Positions 10,787 through 20,804 of a stretch of DNA of 64,000 nt are shown here, one piece after another. Position numbers and translations under genes: made by a program. The stretch is from NCBI GenBank assembly GCA_004352715.1, contig SCFE01000049.1, positions 604,831-668,830 of the forward strand, written 5' to 3'. The notes beneath the pieces were generated by a model. It had not been told where the DNA came from. It was given only the letters and a program-made list of their open reading frames with translations, and did no database searches. Within the stretch, counting starts at the first letter, position 1. The number at the start of each line of letters is the position of its first letter. The stretch is from Hofstenia miamia (lineage: Eukaryota; Xenacoelomorpha; Acoela).

Positions 10787-10958
10787 TGGTTGTTACTTTT
10801 TTCATTCTTGTAAATCTCAAATTTTCCAAATTTATCTCAAATCCTTCCGATATTTTTATTTAATGGACACATTTTTATTTATAAAAATTACTACAAATCT
10901 CCATTCTGAGAGAAATTTGGAAGATTTGAGATTTTCAAGAATGAAAAAAGTACCAACT
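10787..10958. mobile_element. 172-bp inverted-repeat MITE with 8-bp target duplication
   Basis: Arms TTACTTTTTTCATTCTTG (10792-10809) and its imperfect inverse at 10933-10953 form a long hairpin. The direct repeat GCCTTTGG lies at 10779-10786 and 10959-10966. If the element is removed, the flanks read CCCCGCCTTTGGTCATTTACTTGATCAC as a continuous block, which matches, on the opposite strand, uninterrupted sequence at about 42868-42900. That copy acts as an empty site and supports the insertion. Confidence 0.88.
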
Positions 10959-11039
10959 GCCTTTGGTCATTTACTTGATCACGGTGGCGTTATTGCAGAT
11001 AAATGGACTCTGATTTCTAAAAACCGAAGTGATTTCAAA

Positions 11040-11668
11040 TAACATCACGCATCAAATGGTTTAGTTATATCGATATTACCTTTGTGGGTAGCAAGATAGC
11101 CAATCTAGTTGGTAATTGGAGGCTTCTAAACAATAATCCAAGTTGCTGGCATCGCATGATAACTATTGAGATGTAATGTCGTTAACAATGGAAAGAAACT
11201 TAAGTGGAAGCATTGTGACTATGCAGCATTTCAAGAGACGCTTTCTTCTGCCCGTTTACCCACTCTTACGATCGACAGTATTAACGAAATTGATTATGTA
11301 GCGCAGGAAACTACCAATACCATCGCCTAGGCTATTTACACGCCAAAATGTACCACTCAAGACGCTCATTCTAGAACTCAGCCATGGTGGACAGATCGGT
11401 TACTCACCTGGTAAAGAAGCGTAACACCGCCTACAAGATATATAAGCAAAATAAAACTGATCTGTCTCTATTTCAATCGGTTAAGGACACGCGCCATGCT
11501 CTTAAGAAAGCCATTAAGCATGCCAAGGATGACGACTGGAAATATTTGTGTAGTAATAATCTTGAACAGTGGGAATTTTTGCATAAAGCTGCGAAGAATA
11601 GTAGTCGTGATAATTCACTCCCCTTTTTCTGCCTAAGAGAAAGACACCAGAAGCAGATATCTTTTTGA
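11040..11668 (+). pseudogene. LINE ORF2 fragment (endonuclease C-terminus and linker)
   Basis: YIDITFVGSKIANLVGNWRL (about 11067-11126) matches the SNIDLT...V.NWRV end of the AP-like endonuclease of Jockey/R1-type LINEs. After a stop-rich stretch, PWWTDRL (near 11382) and the Lys/Arg-rich linker follow, ending KYLCSNNLEQWEF. A frameshift lies between PWWTDRL and the longest open part (11384-11668). No full ORF remains. Confidence 0.7.
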
Positions 11669-12168
11669 AAACGAAACAGAACCGAAAACTGATGGAATAA
11701 TCGAACCGAAATGTCTGCCGCTTATTAGTCGATAGTCTATAAATCAAAATTACTCATTGGAAACGCAACTTCTCTTCACTAAATTTATAAATTATTCATT
11801 TATTGATATCATAATTGCTAAATTCATGAATTTATAGGGCAAGATACTGTCTGATCTGATCTACATTTGAATTTAAAATAGGCTAATGGTTGGTACTTTT
11901 TCCCGACATAAGAAAGCCTCAAACTGACATACGAAACCTTGAGATGGACATAAAAAACCTTTTGAGAAAATGTAGAAAAATTTACAAGACTAAGGTATGA
12001 AGATAAATAGCATTAGATGGCTCAGTCAACATTTTCTCATATATACATGATTTTTATGAAATCAAGTAGAACTTTTTAACAGTTAGTCTAGATTGCAACT
12101 TAATAAACAATGCTTTTTTAAGTTGAAGATTAAATTTTGATGTTCCTTTTGATAAAATTGATACCTAT
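11669..12168. other. Intergenic, left border of the CpG-poor block
   Basis: No gene. CG dinucleotides are still present up to about 11925 and then become rare; the first LTR-like sequence starts at 12169. Confidence 0.5.
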
Positions 12169-12560
12169 TGTAGAATCACTGGGTTGAATGTAGAGAGAAC
12201 TTTGCCAGAGTGCTTAGTCTCAAAGCAGAAGGTTGCTGAGGTTAACATATACAAGCGCAACAGTGATTCTAGTGACCAAGAGAACAGATGCTTGGGTGTC
12301 ATATATACAATGTGTGTTTACAATATGTACAAACATGAAAACAACAGGTAACACAAAAAGCAATTGAGCTGGCAAATAAATTACAACAACTACCAACTGA
12401 TGTTACATGCCACTCCAGGCCAGACTCCACAATTTTTTGTTGTGTACCCAACAAAATGAAAACCATCTTTGGCACTGCAGCATTGACTTTCCTTCAAGAT
12501 GAATTGGACAGTGTATCACAAGGAAATTTTTCATGACTTGACACCTGTTCAGGGTCACCA
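12169..12560 (+). mobile_element. Older family-A LTR fragment and retroelement tail
   Basis: 12169-12280 is a diverged copy of the first 110 bp or so of the LTR at 12561 (both begin TGTAGAATCACT and share AAAGCAGAAGGTTGCTGAGG). Between the two copies lies about 280 bp whose plus-strand frame is open for some 55 codons without recognisable domain. The last 12 bases before 12561 are the reverse complement of the family-A primer-binding site. Confidence 0.6.
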
Positions 12561-13116
12561 TGTAGAATCACTCTGTTGAATGTAGAGAGAAATTTGCCAG
12601 CAAACTTGGAGTCAAAGCAGAAGGTTGCTGAGGTGAACATATACTAGAGCAACAGTGATTCTATTGACCCCTTTTTAGTTTTGGTATGAATTTCAAAATA
12701 ATGCAATTGTAAGATTCAGTGATAATGTGGGAGGAACTCTACTGTGCCTGGGGTGATAACTTGCTCCATAACAGATAAAAGAACTACTAAATCTATCATT
12801 ATTTAATATCTTTATTACATGAGCTGAGAAGATAAACACTGAGATAAATTATTTGTATTGAGCAAGAAATTACAACTTGAGACACACAATTAACACCTTG
12901 GATTTTTAAGGATGGATTCAATCACATGGCTTCAGTGAGATGCTGTGTGAATTGGTTGCTACTTTAACTGCCTTGGAATTACTTTTTTTTCTACAATTAA
13001 AACGGCAAACTACTGATCTTCATTTGTTTTGTTAGAGCACAGGTTGTTCTTGGTGATGGTAATCTTCTGTAACCTTTGTACTGCATGAGCTGCTAGACAC
13101 ACCCTGCGATTCTACA
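12561..13116 (+). repeat. 5' LTR of Gypsy-like element A (556 bp)
   Basis: Starts TGTAGAATCA and ends GATTCTACA, giving TG...CA termini within an inverted repeat. The last 320 bp match 24180-24497, the right LTR. The primer-binding site begins at the next base. The 5' LTR lacks segments present in the right LTR (about 24035-24180). Confidence 0.85.
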
Positions 13117-13134
13117 TGGTGACCCTGACGTGAT
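13117..13134 (+). promoter_or_regulatory. Primer-binding site, element A
   Basis: TGGTGACCCTGACGTGAT directly abuts the LTR end. The TGG start pairs with a tRNA CCA tail. The pattern TGGYGAC..TGAC is shared by families A, B and C. The tRNA was not identified. Confidence 0.7.
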
Positions 13135-13649
13135 TCTTGTACACTCTGGAGTGTCATTTAAGCTATCTACTCCATTCTGTTATTGTGTGCAGATGGATCA
13201 AAATTCAGAGACATACTCCAGTCATGAAGTTTGTGTGCCTACTAAAGCAGTCACCTGTTTTTCACTTGGTAGTTGTAAAGTGAAACAGAACTGTTATCAT
13301 GTTTTGTTATTGTATTTGGTTTCATTTTCAAGTGGGTTTGAGTCAGCTGGGATGGATTTCCCCTGACTGTGATCTACTTCACTACCCATCAATGTGCAAC
13401 TTCACCTTATACATAATTTTGCATTTGTCAGCTCTGTGATCTGATGCCATCACTGAGCACTGACTCTATTCTCACCTGTTCTTAGTGCTATATTGGTTTG
13501 TCTTGTTTGTCTAGAATTTGGATTGTGTACCTATGCCCCACTACCATCTGTCAAGTGTTTATATTTCTCCTATACAGTTGGATGTTTCTCCTACATTATT
13601 GGAATTGTTATTGGAACCTTTTCTCTAACTTTTCTTTTACTTGTTTAAT
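13135..13649 (+). other. Leader region of element A
   Basis: Between primer-binding site and gag. Short ORFs (for example 13130-13366) have no recognisable content and are probably leader. Confidence 0.5.
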
Positions 13650-14978
13650 TATTCTTGTTCTTATGGATATGGGCTCAGAGAAGCCCTTGCTGAACAGATC
13701 TTGCAGTGCCATTCCTTCAAAGCCTGCTTTGAGGCCTTACAAGCTGAAATGAGACAACAAGCCACTGCTGCTTGGCAGCATGAGAGATGCCTGCTCAACT
13801 CAATCTCAGCATTGGAGTTGTGAATTCAGGAATTGATCCCACATTCCCCTCCAACTCCCCCAGAAGAACCTGAGTATGTAACCCATGCTCTTTTGGACAA
13901 AGCTCTTGATGCTCTTTCAGAAAAGTCCTCAACAATTATATCACAGACAATGTCTGCCCACCTTTCTCATGCTTTGTCAGCACCTACTCTGTCCCCTGTG
14001 ATGCCACCATTCATTACCCCCATTACCTCTTTTACAAGTGGAGCCCCTACCTTCACTCAGTCTACCCTTTCTCAAGTCTCAATGCTAACTACAGTAGCTA
14101 AGCCAAGCTCTTGTACTATGAGTGTAACAGTTGTGCCCTCAGCACCTGTAAATGTCACAGTTACCCTAACTACTATGATTGTTCCACCTTCTCTTCTGAG
14201 TGACCTTATCAGGTCTATAACAACTCATGGGCCACACTTCACTCAGTCCATTTTGCCTACCAAAGCACCATTGAACAAACAATCACATCTTTTCAATCAA
14301 TACTCAGTATTGCCTAAATTCACTGGTAAAATAGATGAAATTTCACAGTTTTTCAATGAGTGGCTTGTTCTTTTTGAGCTTACAATGAAGCAGTATAAAA
14401 CCACTCAAGATGCTGTTGCCACACAATTTCCCATGTTCCTTCAAGGCCTTGCATACAATCAGTACATGATGCTGGATAGGGAAGTTAAGACAAATTATCA
14501 GTTACTCATTGGTCACTTTGAAGACCACTACAAAGCACCTCACATTAAGCAGCAGTATAAGACGCTGTTATGTGACCATTTCTTCAAGAAGGGAGATGAT
14601 GTGAGGACCTACATAAACTAAGTCAATAGACTCTTTTACCTCAGGAAGCTAACACCAGCATACTTGAGACATGATCTCTTCTCATACATTTGTCAGGGAT
14701 TTCCTTCTACCATCAGGAGCTGCCTTGAACTTAAATGTGACCCAGAAGATGATTTGAACTCTATTATTAAGAAGGTGATTAGGATTGTTTACATGCTACA
14801 GAATATAAAGCACATTGAGAGAGATGCTGGTGACCTAAAGATGGGTCAAACTACCATGAAATCTTTAAACTTTTCAAGTTCTGCTACATTGCAGAAGAAG
14901 ACAGACACTGAAAGACATTCATACTCAGAGTGGGGCAGTTATCCACCTAATTGTAGTAGGGGATGGTATCATCATTGA
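13650..14978 (+). pseudogene. gag: gag of Gypsy-like element A
   Basis: The structural polyprotein forms the virus-like particle that packages retrotransposon RNA. The N-terminal third has a short helical region (AEMRQQATAAWQHER) then a Ser/Thr/Pro-rich linker. From about 14316 comes the capsid-like core: LPKFTGKIDEISQFFNEWL, then QGLAYNQYMMLDREVKTNY, then ICQGFPSTIRSCLELKC. The same core is present in families B and C. The frame is broken by TGA at 13822-13824 and TAA near 14620; family C has glutamine codons in the matching places. No zinc knuckle is found, unlike family C, so the C-terminal part is deleted. Confidence 0.85.
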
Positions 14979-15119
14979 TGATGATGAGCCATCTGTTGAA
15001 GTGTGCACTCCCAACACCCTGGTCAAGTCTGTCAACCAAACACCCTGGTCAAGTCTGTCAACCATTTAAATTAGTTGGAGCACTGCCTCCTGAAGACTTT
15101 GTTGCTATGCACTAATGTC

Positions 15120-15494
15120 ATCCCCACAGACATGAATGGACTGCTGATAATGCTACCATTGATGCAGGAGCCTCTGTATCCATCATAAGCAACACCTGTT
15201 GTGACAAGCTTTGCTTACATAGAGAAGATCTGTTACCCTCCACTGCCTATTTGTTGGATGATTCAGGGAACACCATTTCACTGAAGGGCCAGATCAACAA
15301 CCTCGAGTTGTGTATCAACAAGAATGTTTTCATGTGGACCTTATTGTGGTTGACACCTGCAATTGGCCTCTACCATATGATGTCATTCTAGGGAATGACT
15401 TCCTCAAGAGGAATGCATTCATAATTGATTACAGAACCAACACTCTCTCTATTCAGGAAAGCAAGCCACAGGAAGAGCTTACCACTGTTTGTAA
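15120..15494 (+). pseudogene. pro: Aspartic protease (retropepsin) of element A
   Basis: ATIDAGASVSIIS (about 15152-15190) is the active-site segment; the usual D-T/S-G is D-A-G here (15161-15169). LPYDVILGNDFLKRNAFIID (15375-15434) is the typical C-terminal ILG motif. A frameshift near 15310-15340 separates the two. The open frame runs 11 codons into the LTR of element B that interrupts it at 15495, which proves that B inserted later. Reverse transcriptase and integrase do not follow in this copy. Confidence 0.85.
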
Positions 15495-15817
15495 TGTAGC
15501 ATCATCCAAAAAGGCAACTAAAAGCTGAATAATGTCGAATGATTTATAATTGAAATTAATTGTAAAAATTTAGTTAATGAACTTTAGTTTATTTTTGTAA
15601 AATGCAACTAAGATTTAATATTGGTCAAAATAAGAAACTTGTTAGCTGATCAAGAGGTAATTGACAAATTAAATTGAGCAAACTAATGCTTACGTATGAA
15701 CAGCCATATTGGCAGATGAATCATTTGAATTTTAAAATCAGCAGGTACTTTTTGTAGAAATTTTATAAATAGCTTTGATTCAACCATAATTTTGATGAAC
15801 AATAAATTCTTCAGAGT
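15495..15817 (+). repeat. Family-B LTR, left part, inserted in element A
   Basis: Begins TGTAGCATCATCC. Over 300 bp it is nearly identical to 22721-23009 and related in inverted orientation to 20470-20804. Runs into a 1000-N gap. Confidence 0.85.
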
Positions 15818-16817
15818 NNNNNNNNNNNNNNNNNNNNNNNNNNNNNNNNNNNNNNNNNNNNNNNNNNNNNNNNNNNNNNNNNNNNNNNNNNNNNNNNNNN
15901 NNNNNNNNNNNNNNNNNNNNNNNNNNNNNNNNNNNNNNNNNNNNNNNNNNNNNNNNNNNNNNNNNNNNNNNNNNNNNNNNNNNNNNNNNNNNNNNNNNNN
16001 NNNNNNNNNNNNNNNNNNNNNNNNNNNNNNNNNNNNNNNNNNNNNNNNNNNNNNNNNNNNNNNNNNNNNNNNNNNNNNNNNNNNNNNNNNNNNNNNNNNN
16101 NNNNNNNNNNNNNNNNNNNNNNNNNNNNNNNNNNNNNNNNNNNNNNNNNNNNNNNNNNNNNNNNNNNNNNNNNNNNNNNNNNNNNNNNNNNNNNNNNNNN
16201 NNNNNNNNNNNNNNNNNNNNNNNNNNNNNNNNNNNNNNNNNNNNNNNNNNNNNNNNNNNNNNNNNNNNNNNNNNNNNNNNNNNNNNNNNNNNNNNNNNNN
16301 NNNNNNNNNNNNNNNNNNNNNNNNNNNNNNNNNNNNNNNNNNNNNNNNNNNNNNNNNNNNNNNNNNNNNNNNNNNNNNNNNNNNNNNNNNNNNNNNNNNN
16401 NNNNNNNNNNNNNNNNNNNNNNNNNNNNNNNNNNNNNNNNNNNNNNNNNNNNNNNNNNNNNNNNNNNNNNNNNNNNNNNNNNNNNNNNNNNNNNNNNNNN
16501 NNNNNNNNNNNNNNNNNNNNNNNNNNNNNNNNNNNNNNNNNNNNNNNNNNNNNNNNNNNNNNNNNNNNNNNNNNNNNNNNNNNNNNNNNNNNNNNNNNNN
16601 NNNNNNNNNNNNNNNNNNNNNNNNNNNNNNNNNNNNNNNNNNNNNNNNNNNNNNNNNNNNNNNNNNNNNNNNNNNNNNNNNNNNNNNNNNNNNNNNNNNN
16701 NNNNNNNNNNNNNNNNNNNNNNNNNNNNNNNNNNNNNNNNNNNNNNNNNNNNNNNNNNNNNNNNNNNNNNNNNNNNNNNNNNNNNNNNNNNNNNNNNNNN
16801 NNNNNNNNNNNNNNNNN
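15818..16817. other. Assembly gap (1000 N)
   Basis: Exactly 1000 N, so the true length is unknown. It lies inside the family-B LTR or leader. Confidence 0.99.
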
Positions 16818-16994
16818 CAGTGACACTCTTTCAAAACTCTGAAACAAACTCAAAAGAAAAGGGAAAAGAAAGCAACAGAGCAGCGAACAGAAAAACATAA
16901 AGTCAGCAAAGGCAGAAACTCTTAACCGCAACAAGTGCAAACTGGACTCTGGAATCAAAACCAAACTGGAAAGCCACTACTACATCCAGAAATA

Positions 16995-18113
16995 ATGACG
17001 AACAACAAAAGTCGCAAAAGAGGAAGTGCAAAGAAAGCGATACCTAAAACTACCACCCCCATGACGACATGATTGTCATCATACCCAAGGAATTCCGAAG
17101 CAACCCAAACCCCAGAGTCAATAAGACAGGAATCCTCTTCCGAACCAGGAACCCCAGAGATTATGGAAATTCTGAGAAAAAATAAGGAAACCGAAAAACT
17201 ATTATGAGAAGAAATTGGTTTACTAACAAAAAGGATAGAAGACATCGAGCTGGCGAGTGCGGAAACAATCAGGAATATCCAAGTTGACATGGATACTAGA
17301 CTAATTGAGCAAAGTGAAGTATTCCAGAACGAGATTAAGGCACTCACAAAGCAACTAACAGAATCGAATAGTAGATTTCTGGAACAAAATCAGCTTCTGC
17401 AATAAAAAAATAATGTATTAGAGATAACAAACTGTCAACTAATACAAGATAACGACGTACAAGCCGCAGAAATAACACAACTGAAGAGTAAAATAATTCG
17501 ACTCAAAACAAGCAGGAATGAGCAGCCAGCACAATCACAACAGGACTTGCTGGAAGTAGAGAATAGACAACTGATTGAAGATAAAGATTTGAGGCAAGAG
17601 GAAATAGCTCAGCTGAAAGACAAGCTGAGACTATTGCAGCTGACCAAAGAAGAACAAGGCAAAATACAGTCCCACAACTTTCAGTTCATAGGAGGAAAAG
17701 AACGCGAATTACAAGCATCACCACTCCATGACCACCTATTGGAAGATTCTTCGGAAGATGAGAATGACGTAGAAAAAAAGAAATTCATTGATGAGATCAC
17801 AAAGGCAATAACCACACAATTGTGAAAAGAAGAAGGGACAACAAAAAACATGAAACCTAAATACAGTAACTCAATACTAAACCAAGAAGTGGGAAACAAT
17901 ATGATCCCTTGTAAAGCCACATTACCAAAATTTAATGGCAGAGTAGATGGCTACAATCCAACGTTTGGAGAATGGCTCCAAATGTTTGAGCTAATGATGG
18001 CAGAGAGGAAAGTGAGCCAGTGCTCAGCAGTGGCGAGATTCCCCTATATCTGACAGGAGCAGCAGTGCAGCACTACCTGCTGTTAGACCCAGAAATGAAA
18101 ACAGACTACAAAC
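16995..18113 (+). pseudogene. gag: gag of Gypsy-like element B (forward copy)
   Basis: Starts ATG at 16995 (MTNNKSRKRGSAKK). A long heptad-like, Glu/Lys/Gln/Leu-rich coiled coil spans about 17160-17680 (for example LLTKRIEDIELASAETIRNI, EEIAQLKDKLRLLQL), followed by an acidic stretch and the capsid core LPKFNGRVDGYNPTFGEWL. The capsid segment is homologous to that of A and C; the coiled coil is much longer. Stops include TGA at 17070-17072, also present in the inverted B copy, TGA near 17205, TAA near 17402 and TGA near 17823; one frameshift lies near 18030-18050. A 1000-N gap cuts the gene. Confidence 0.85.
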
Positions 18114-19113
18114 NNNNNNNNNNNNNNNNNNNNNNNNNNNNNNNNNNNNNNNNNNNNNNNNNNNNNNNNNNNNNNNNNNNNNNNNNNNNNNNNNNNNNNN
18201 NNNNNNNNNNNNNNNNNNNNNNNNNNNNNNNNNNNNNNNNNNNNNNNNNNNNNNNNNNNNNNNNNNNNNNNNNNNNNNNNNNNNNNNNNNNNNNNNNNNN
18301 NNNNNNNNNNNNNNNNNNNNNNNNNNNNNNNNNNNNNNNNNNNNNNNNNNNNNNNNNNNNNNNNNNNNNNNNNNNNNNNNNNNNNNNNNNNNNNNNNNNN
18401 NNNNNNNNNNNNNNNNNNNNNNNNNNNNNNNNNNNNNNNNNNNNNNNNNNNNNNNNNNNNNNNNNNNNNNNNNNNNNNNNNNNNNNNNNNNNNNNNNNNN
18501 NNNNNNNNNNNNNNNNNNNNNNNNNNNNNNNNNNNNNNNNNNNNNNNNNNNNNNNNNNNNNNNNNNNNNNNNNNNNNNNNNNNNNNNNNNNNNNNNNNNN
18601 NNNNNNNNNNNNNNNNNNNNNNNNNNNNNNNNNNNNNNNNNNNNNNNNNNNNNNNNNNNNNNNNNNNNNNNNNNNNNNNNNNNNNNNNNNNNNNNNNNNN
18701 NNNNNNNNNNNNNNNNNNNNNNNNNNNNNNNNNNNNNNNNNNNNNNNNNNNNNNNNNNNNNNNNNNNNNNNNNNNNNNNNNNNNNNNNNNNNNNNNNNNN
18801 NNNNNNNNNNNNNNNNNNNNNNNNNNNNNNNNNNNNNNNNNNNNNNNNNNNNNNNNNNNNNNNNNNNNNNNNNNNNNNNNNNNNNNNNNNNNNNNNNNNN
18901 NNNNNNNNNNNNNNNNNNNNNNNNNNNNNNNNNNNNNNNNNNNNNNNNNNNNNNNNNNNNNNNNNNNNNNNNNNNNNNNNNNNNNNNNNNNNNNNNNNNN
19001 NNNNNNNNNNNNNNNNNNNNNNNNNNNNNNNNNNNNNNNNNNNNNNNNNNNNNNNNNNNNNNNNNNNNNNNNNNNNNNNNNNNNNNNNNNNNNNNNNNNN
19101 NNNNNNNNNNNNN
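18114..19113. other. Assembly gap (1000 N) between inverted B copies
   Basis: Exactly 1000 N. Forward gag B stands left and reverse gag B right, so the join is not supported by sequence. Confidence 0.99.
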
Positions 19114-19425
19114 CTCAATTAGTCTAGTATCCATATAGACTTGGATATTCCTGATTGTTTCCGCACTCGCCAGCTTGATGTCTTCTATCCTTTTTGTTAG
19201 TAGACTGATTTCTTCTCGTAATAGTTTCTTGGTTTCATTATTTTTTCTCAGAATTTCCATAATCTCTGGGGTTCCTGGTTCAGAAGAGGATTCCTGTCTT
19301 ATTGACTCTGGGGTTTGGGTTGCTTCAGAATTCCTTGGGTATGATGACAATCATGTCACCATAGGGGTGGTGGCTTTTGGTATCACTTTCTTTGCGCTTC
19401 CTCTCTTACTTTTGTTGTTTGTCAT
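19114..19425 (-). pseudogene. gag: gag of Gypsy-like element B (reverse copy, N-terminus)
   Basis: Minus-strand start at 19425-19423. It matches the N-terminal 100 codons of the forward copy, including the same TGA (19353-19351) after the MVT/MTT codons, then SSYPRNSEATQTPESIRQES and the beginning of the coiled coil. Cut by the gap. Confidence 0.85.
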
Positions 19426-19627
19426 TATCTCTTGATGTTGTAGTGGCTTTCCAGTTTGGTTACGATTCAAGAGTCCAGTTTGCACTTGTTGCAGTTAAGG
19501 TTTTCTGCCTTTACTGACTTTGTATTTCCATTTGCTGCTCTGTTGCTTCCTTTTCACTTTTCCTTTGAGTTGTTTCAGCGTTTTGAAAGAGTATCACTGT
19601 GTGTTTCCTCTCTGTTGACTTTGTTCT

Positions 19628-19645
19628 TATTTGTCACGGTCGCCA
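19628..19645 (-). promoter_or_regulatory. Primer-binding site, element B reverse copy
   Basis: On minus, TGGCGACCGTGACAAATA starts immediately after the LTR end GATGTTACA. It shares the TGGYGAC..TGAC pattern with A and C. Confidence 0.7.
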
Positions 19646-20804
19646 TGTAACATCCTCCACCTGGCCTATTTGCACCATGTATCATTGTTAGTGATTATCA
19701 CTCAGTAAATTGTGGGTGAGGAGTTACTAAGTTATTGAACCGCCAAACTTTTCCTTTGTTGTTAACTAGTTAGGTTAATTGAGTACTAATTATCACTATT
19801 TAGGTGATGAAGCCATGTGACGTTTCCTCTTCTTCTCTTCTGTGGGCTACTGCCCAAAGCCGATCTCCACATCACAGTTCCTCTCCTTCATGAACAATTG
19901 ACTGAATCCACTGCACCATCTCAGCTCAACAATGACTAATTATGTGTACCTTACTTTAGCTCAGTGCGTGTACTCATGTCAAGTTGTAACTGACTTAAAC
20001 TCAATTTTGTAAAGTGTTTGTTGATTTGATTAAGTAAAGCAACCAGGCATTGACACTAACTGCATTTACATAATATTAAAGTAGCCATTACCATAAAACT
20101 ACTGGCTTAGTAATTTAAGTAATAGATTGCAGTTTCCTATACTTACATTTAATAGTGATACATGTAAGGTCGTTTATTTGGTCGATTATAGTCAAGTCTC
20201 CTACTATTAAGAATAGATATATTCCTAGGGTTCGACTATCCAGTCGTTTCAAGCATTAATTATTTCATACATGTATAGATCGATAGTCAGACTAGGCAAG
20301 AATCGAAAAACTCCTAACCGTAACATAAGTGCGGTTTCATGACTGGCACAAGGACCCTTCGAATCGATCCCATGATGGAATCCAGCCACTACTCGACACA
20401 ACTTGCCTAGCTGCACATTTTATTAAATAATCAAACCAGATAAATGAAGAATGAAAATAAAATAAACTCTGAAGAATTTATTGTTCATCAAATTTCTCTT
20501 TAAATTCAAAGCTATTTATTTAAAAATTGTAAAGTACCTGCTGATTTTGAATTTCAAATAAATCTTCTGCCAATATGGCTGTTCTTATGTAAGCGTAATT
20601 TCGCTTGTTGCAATTTGTCAAATATTACTTAATCAGCTAATGTGTTTCTCTTAATTTGCACAATATTGTAACTTGGTTGCATCTTACAAAATGAATAGAA
20701 TAATTAACTAAATTTTGCAATCATATTTCTGATTATATTTAATCACTGTAATCATTCAATGTTAATCTTCTGTTTGCAGCTATTCTTCTTTGGATGATGC
20801 TACA
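19646..20804 (-). repeat. Complete 5' LTR of element B, reverse copy (1159 bp)
   Basis: On minus it starts TGTAGCATCATCC (20804) and ends GGAGGATGTTACA (19646), TG...CA. The first 330 bp match the LTR pieces at 15495 and 22721; the last 500 bp match the solo LTR at 27132-27741. This is the only gap-free B LTR in the window. Confidence 0.88.

Noticed and set aside
20226-20245. GGGTTCGACTATCC as tRNA T-loop
   Set aside because: Inside the family-B LTR and no cloverleaf can be drawn.
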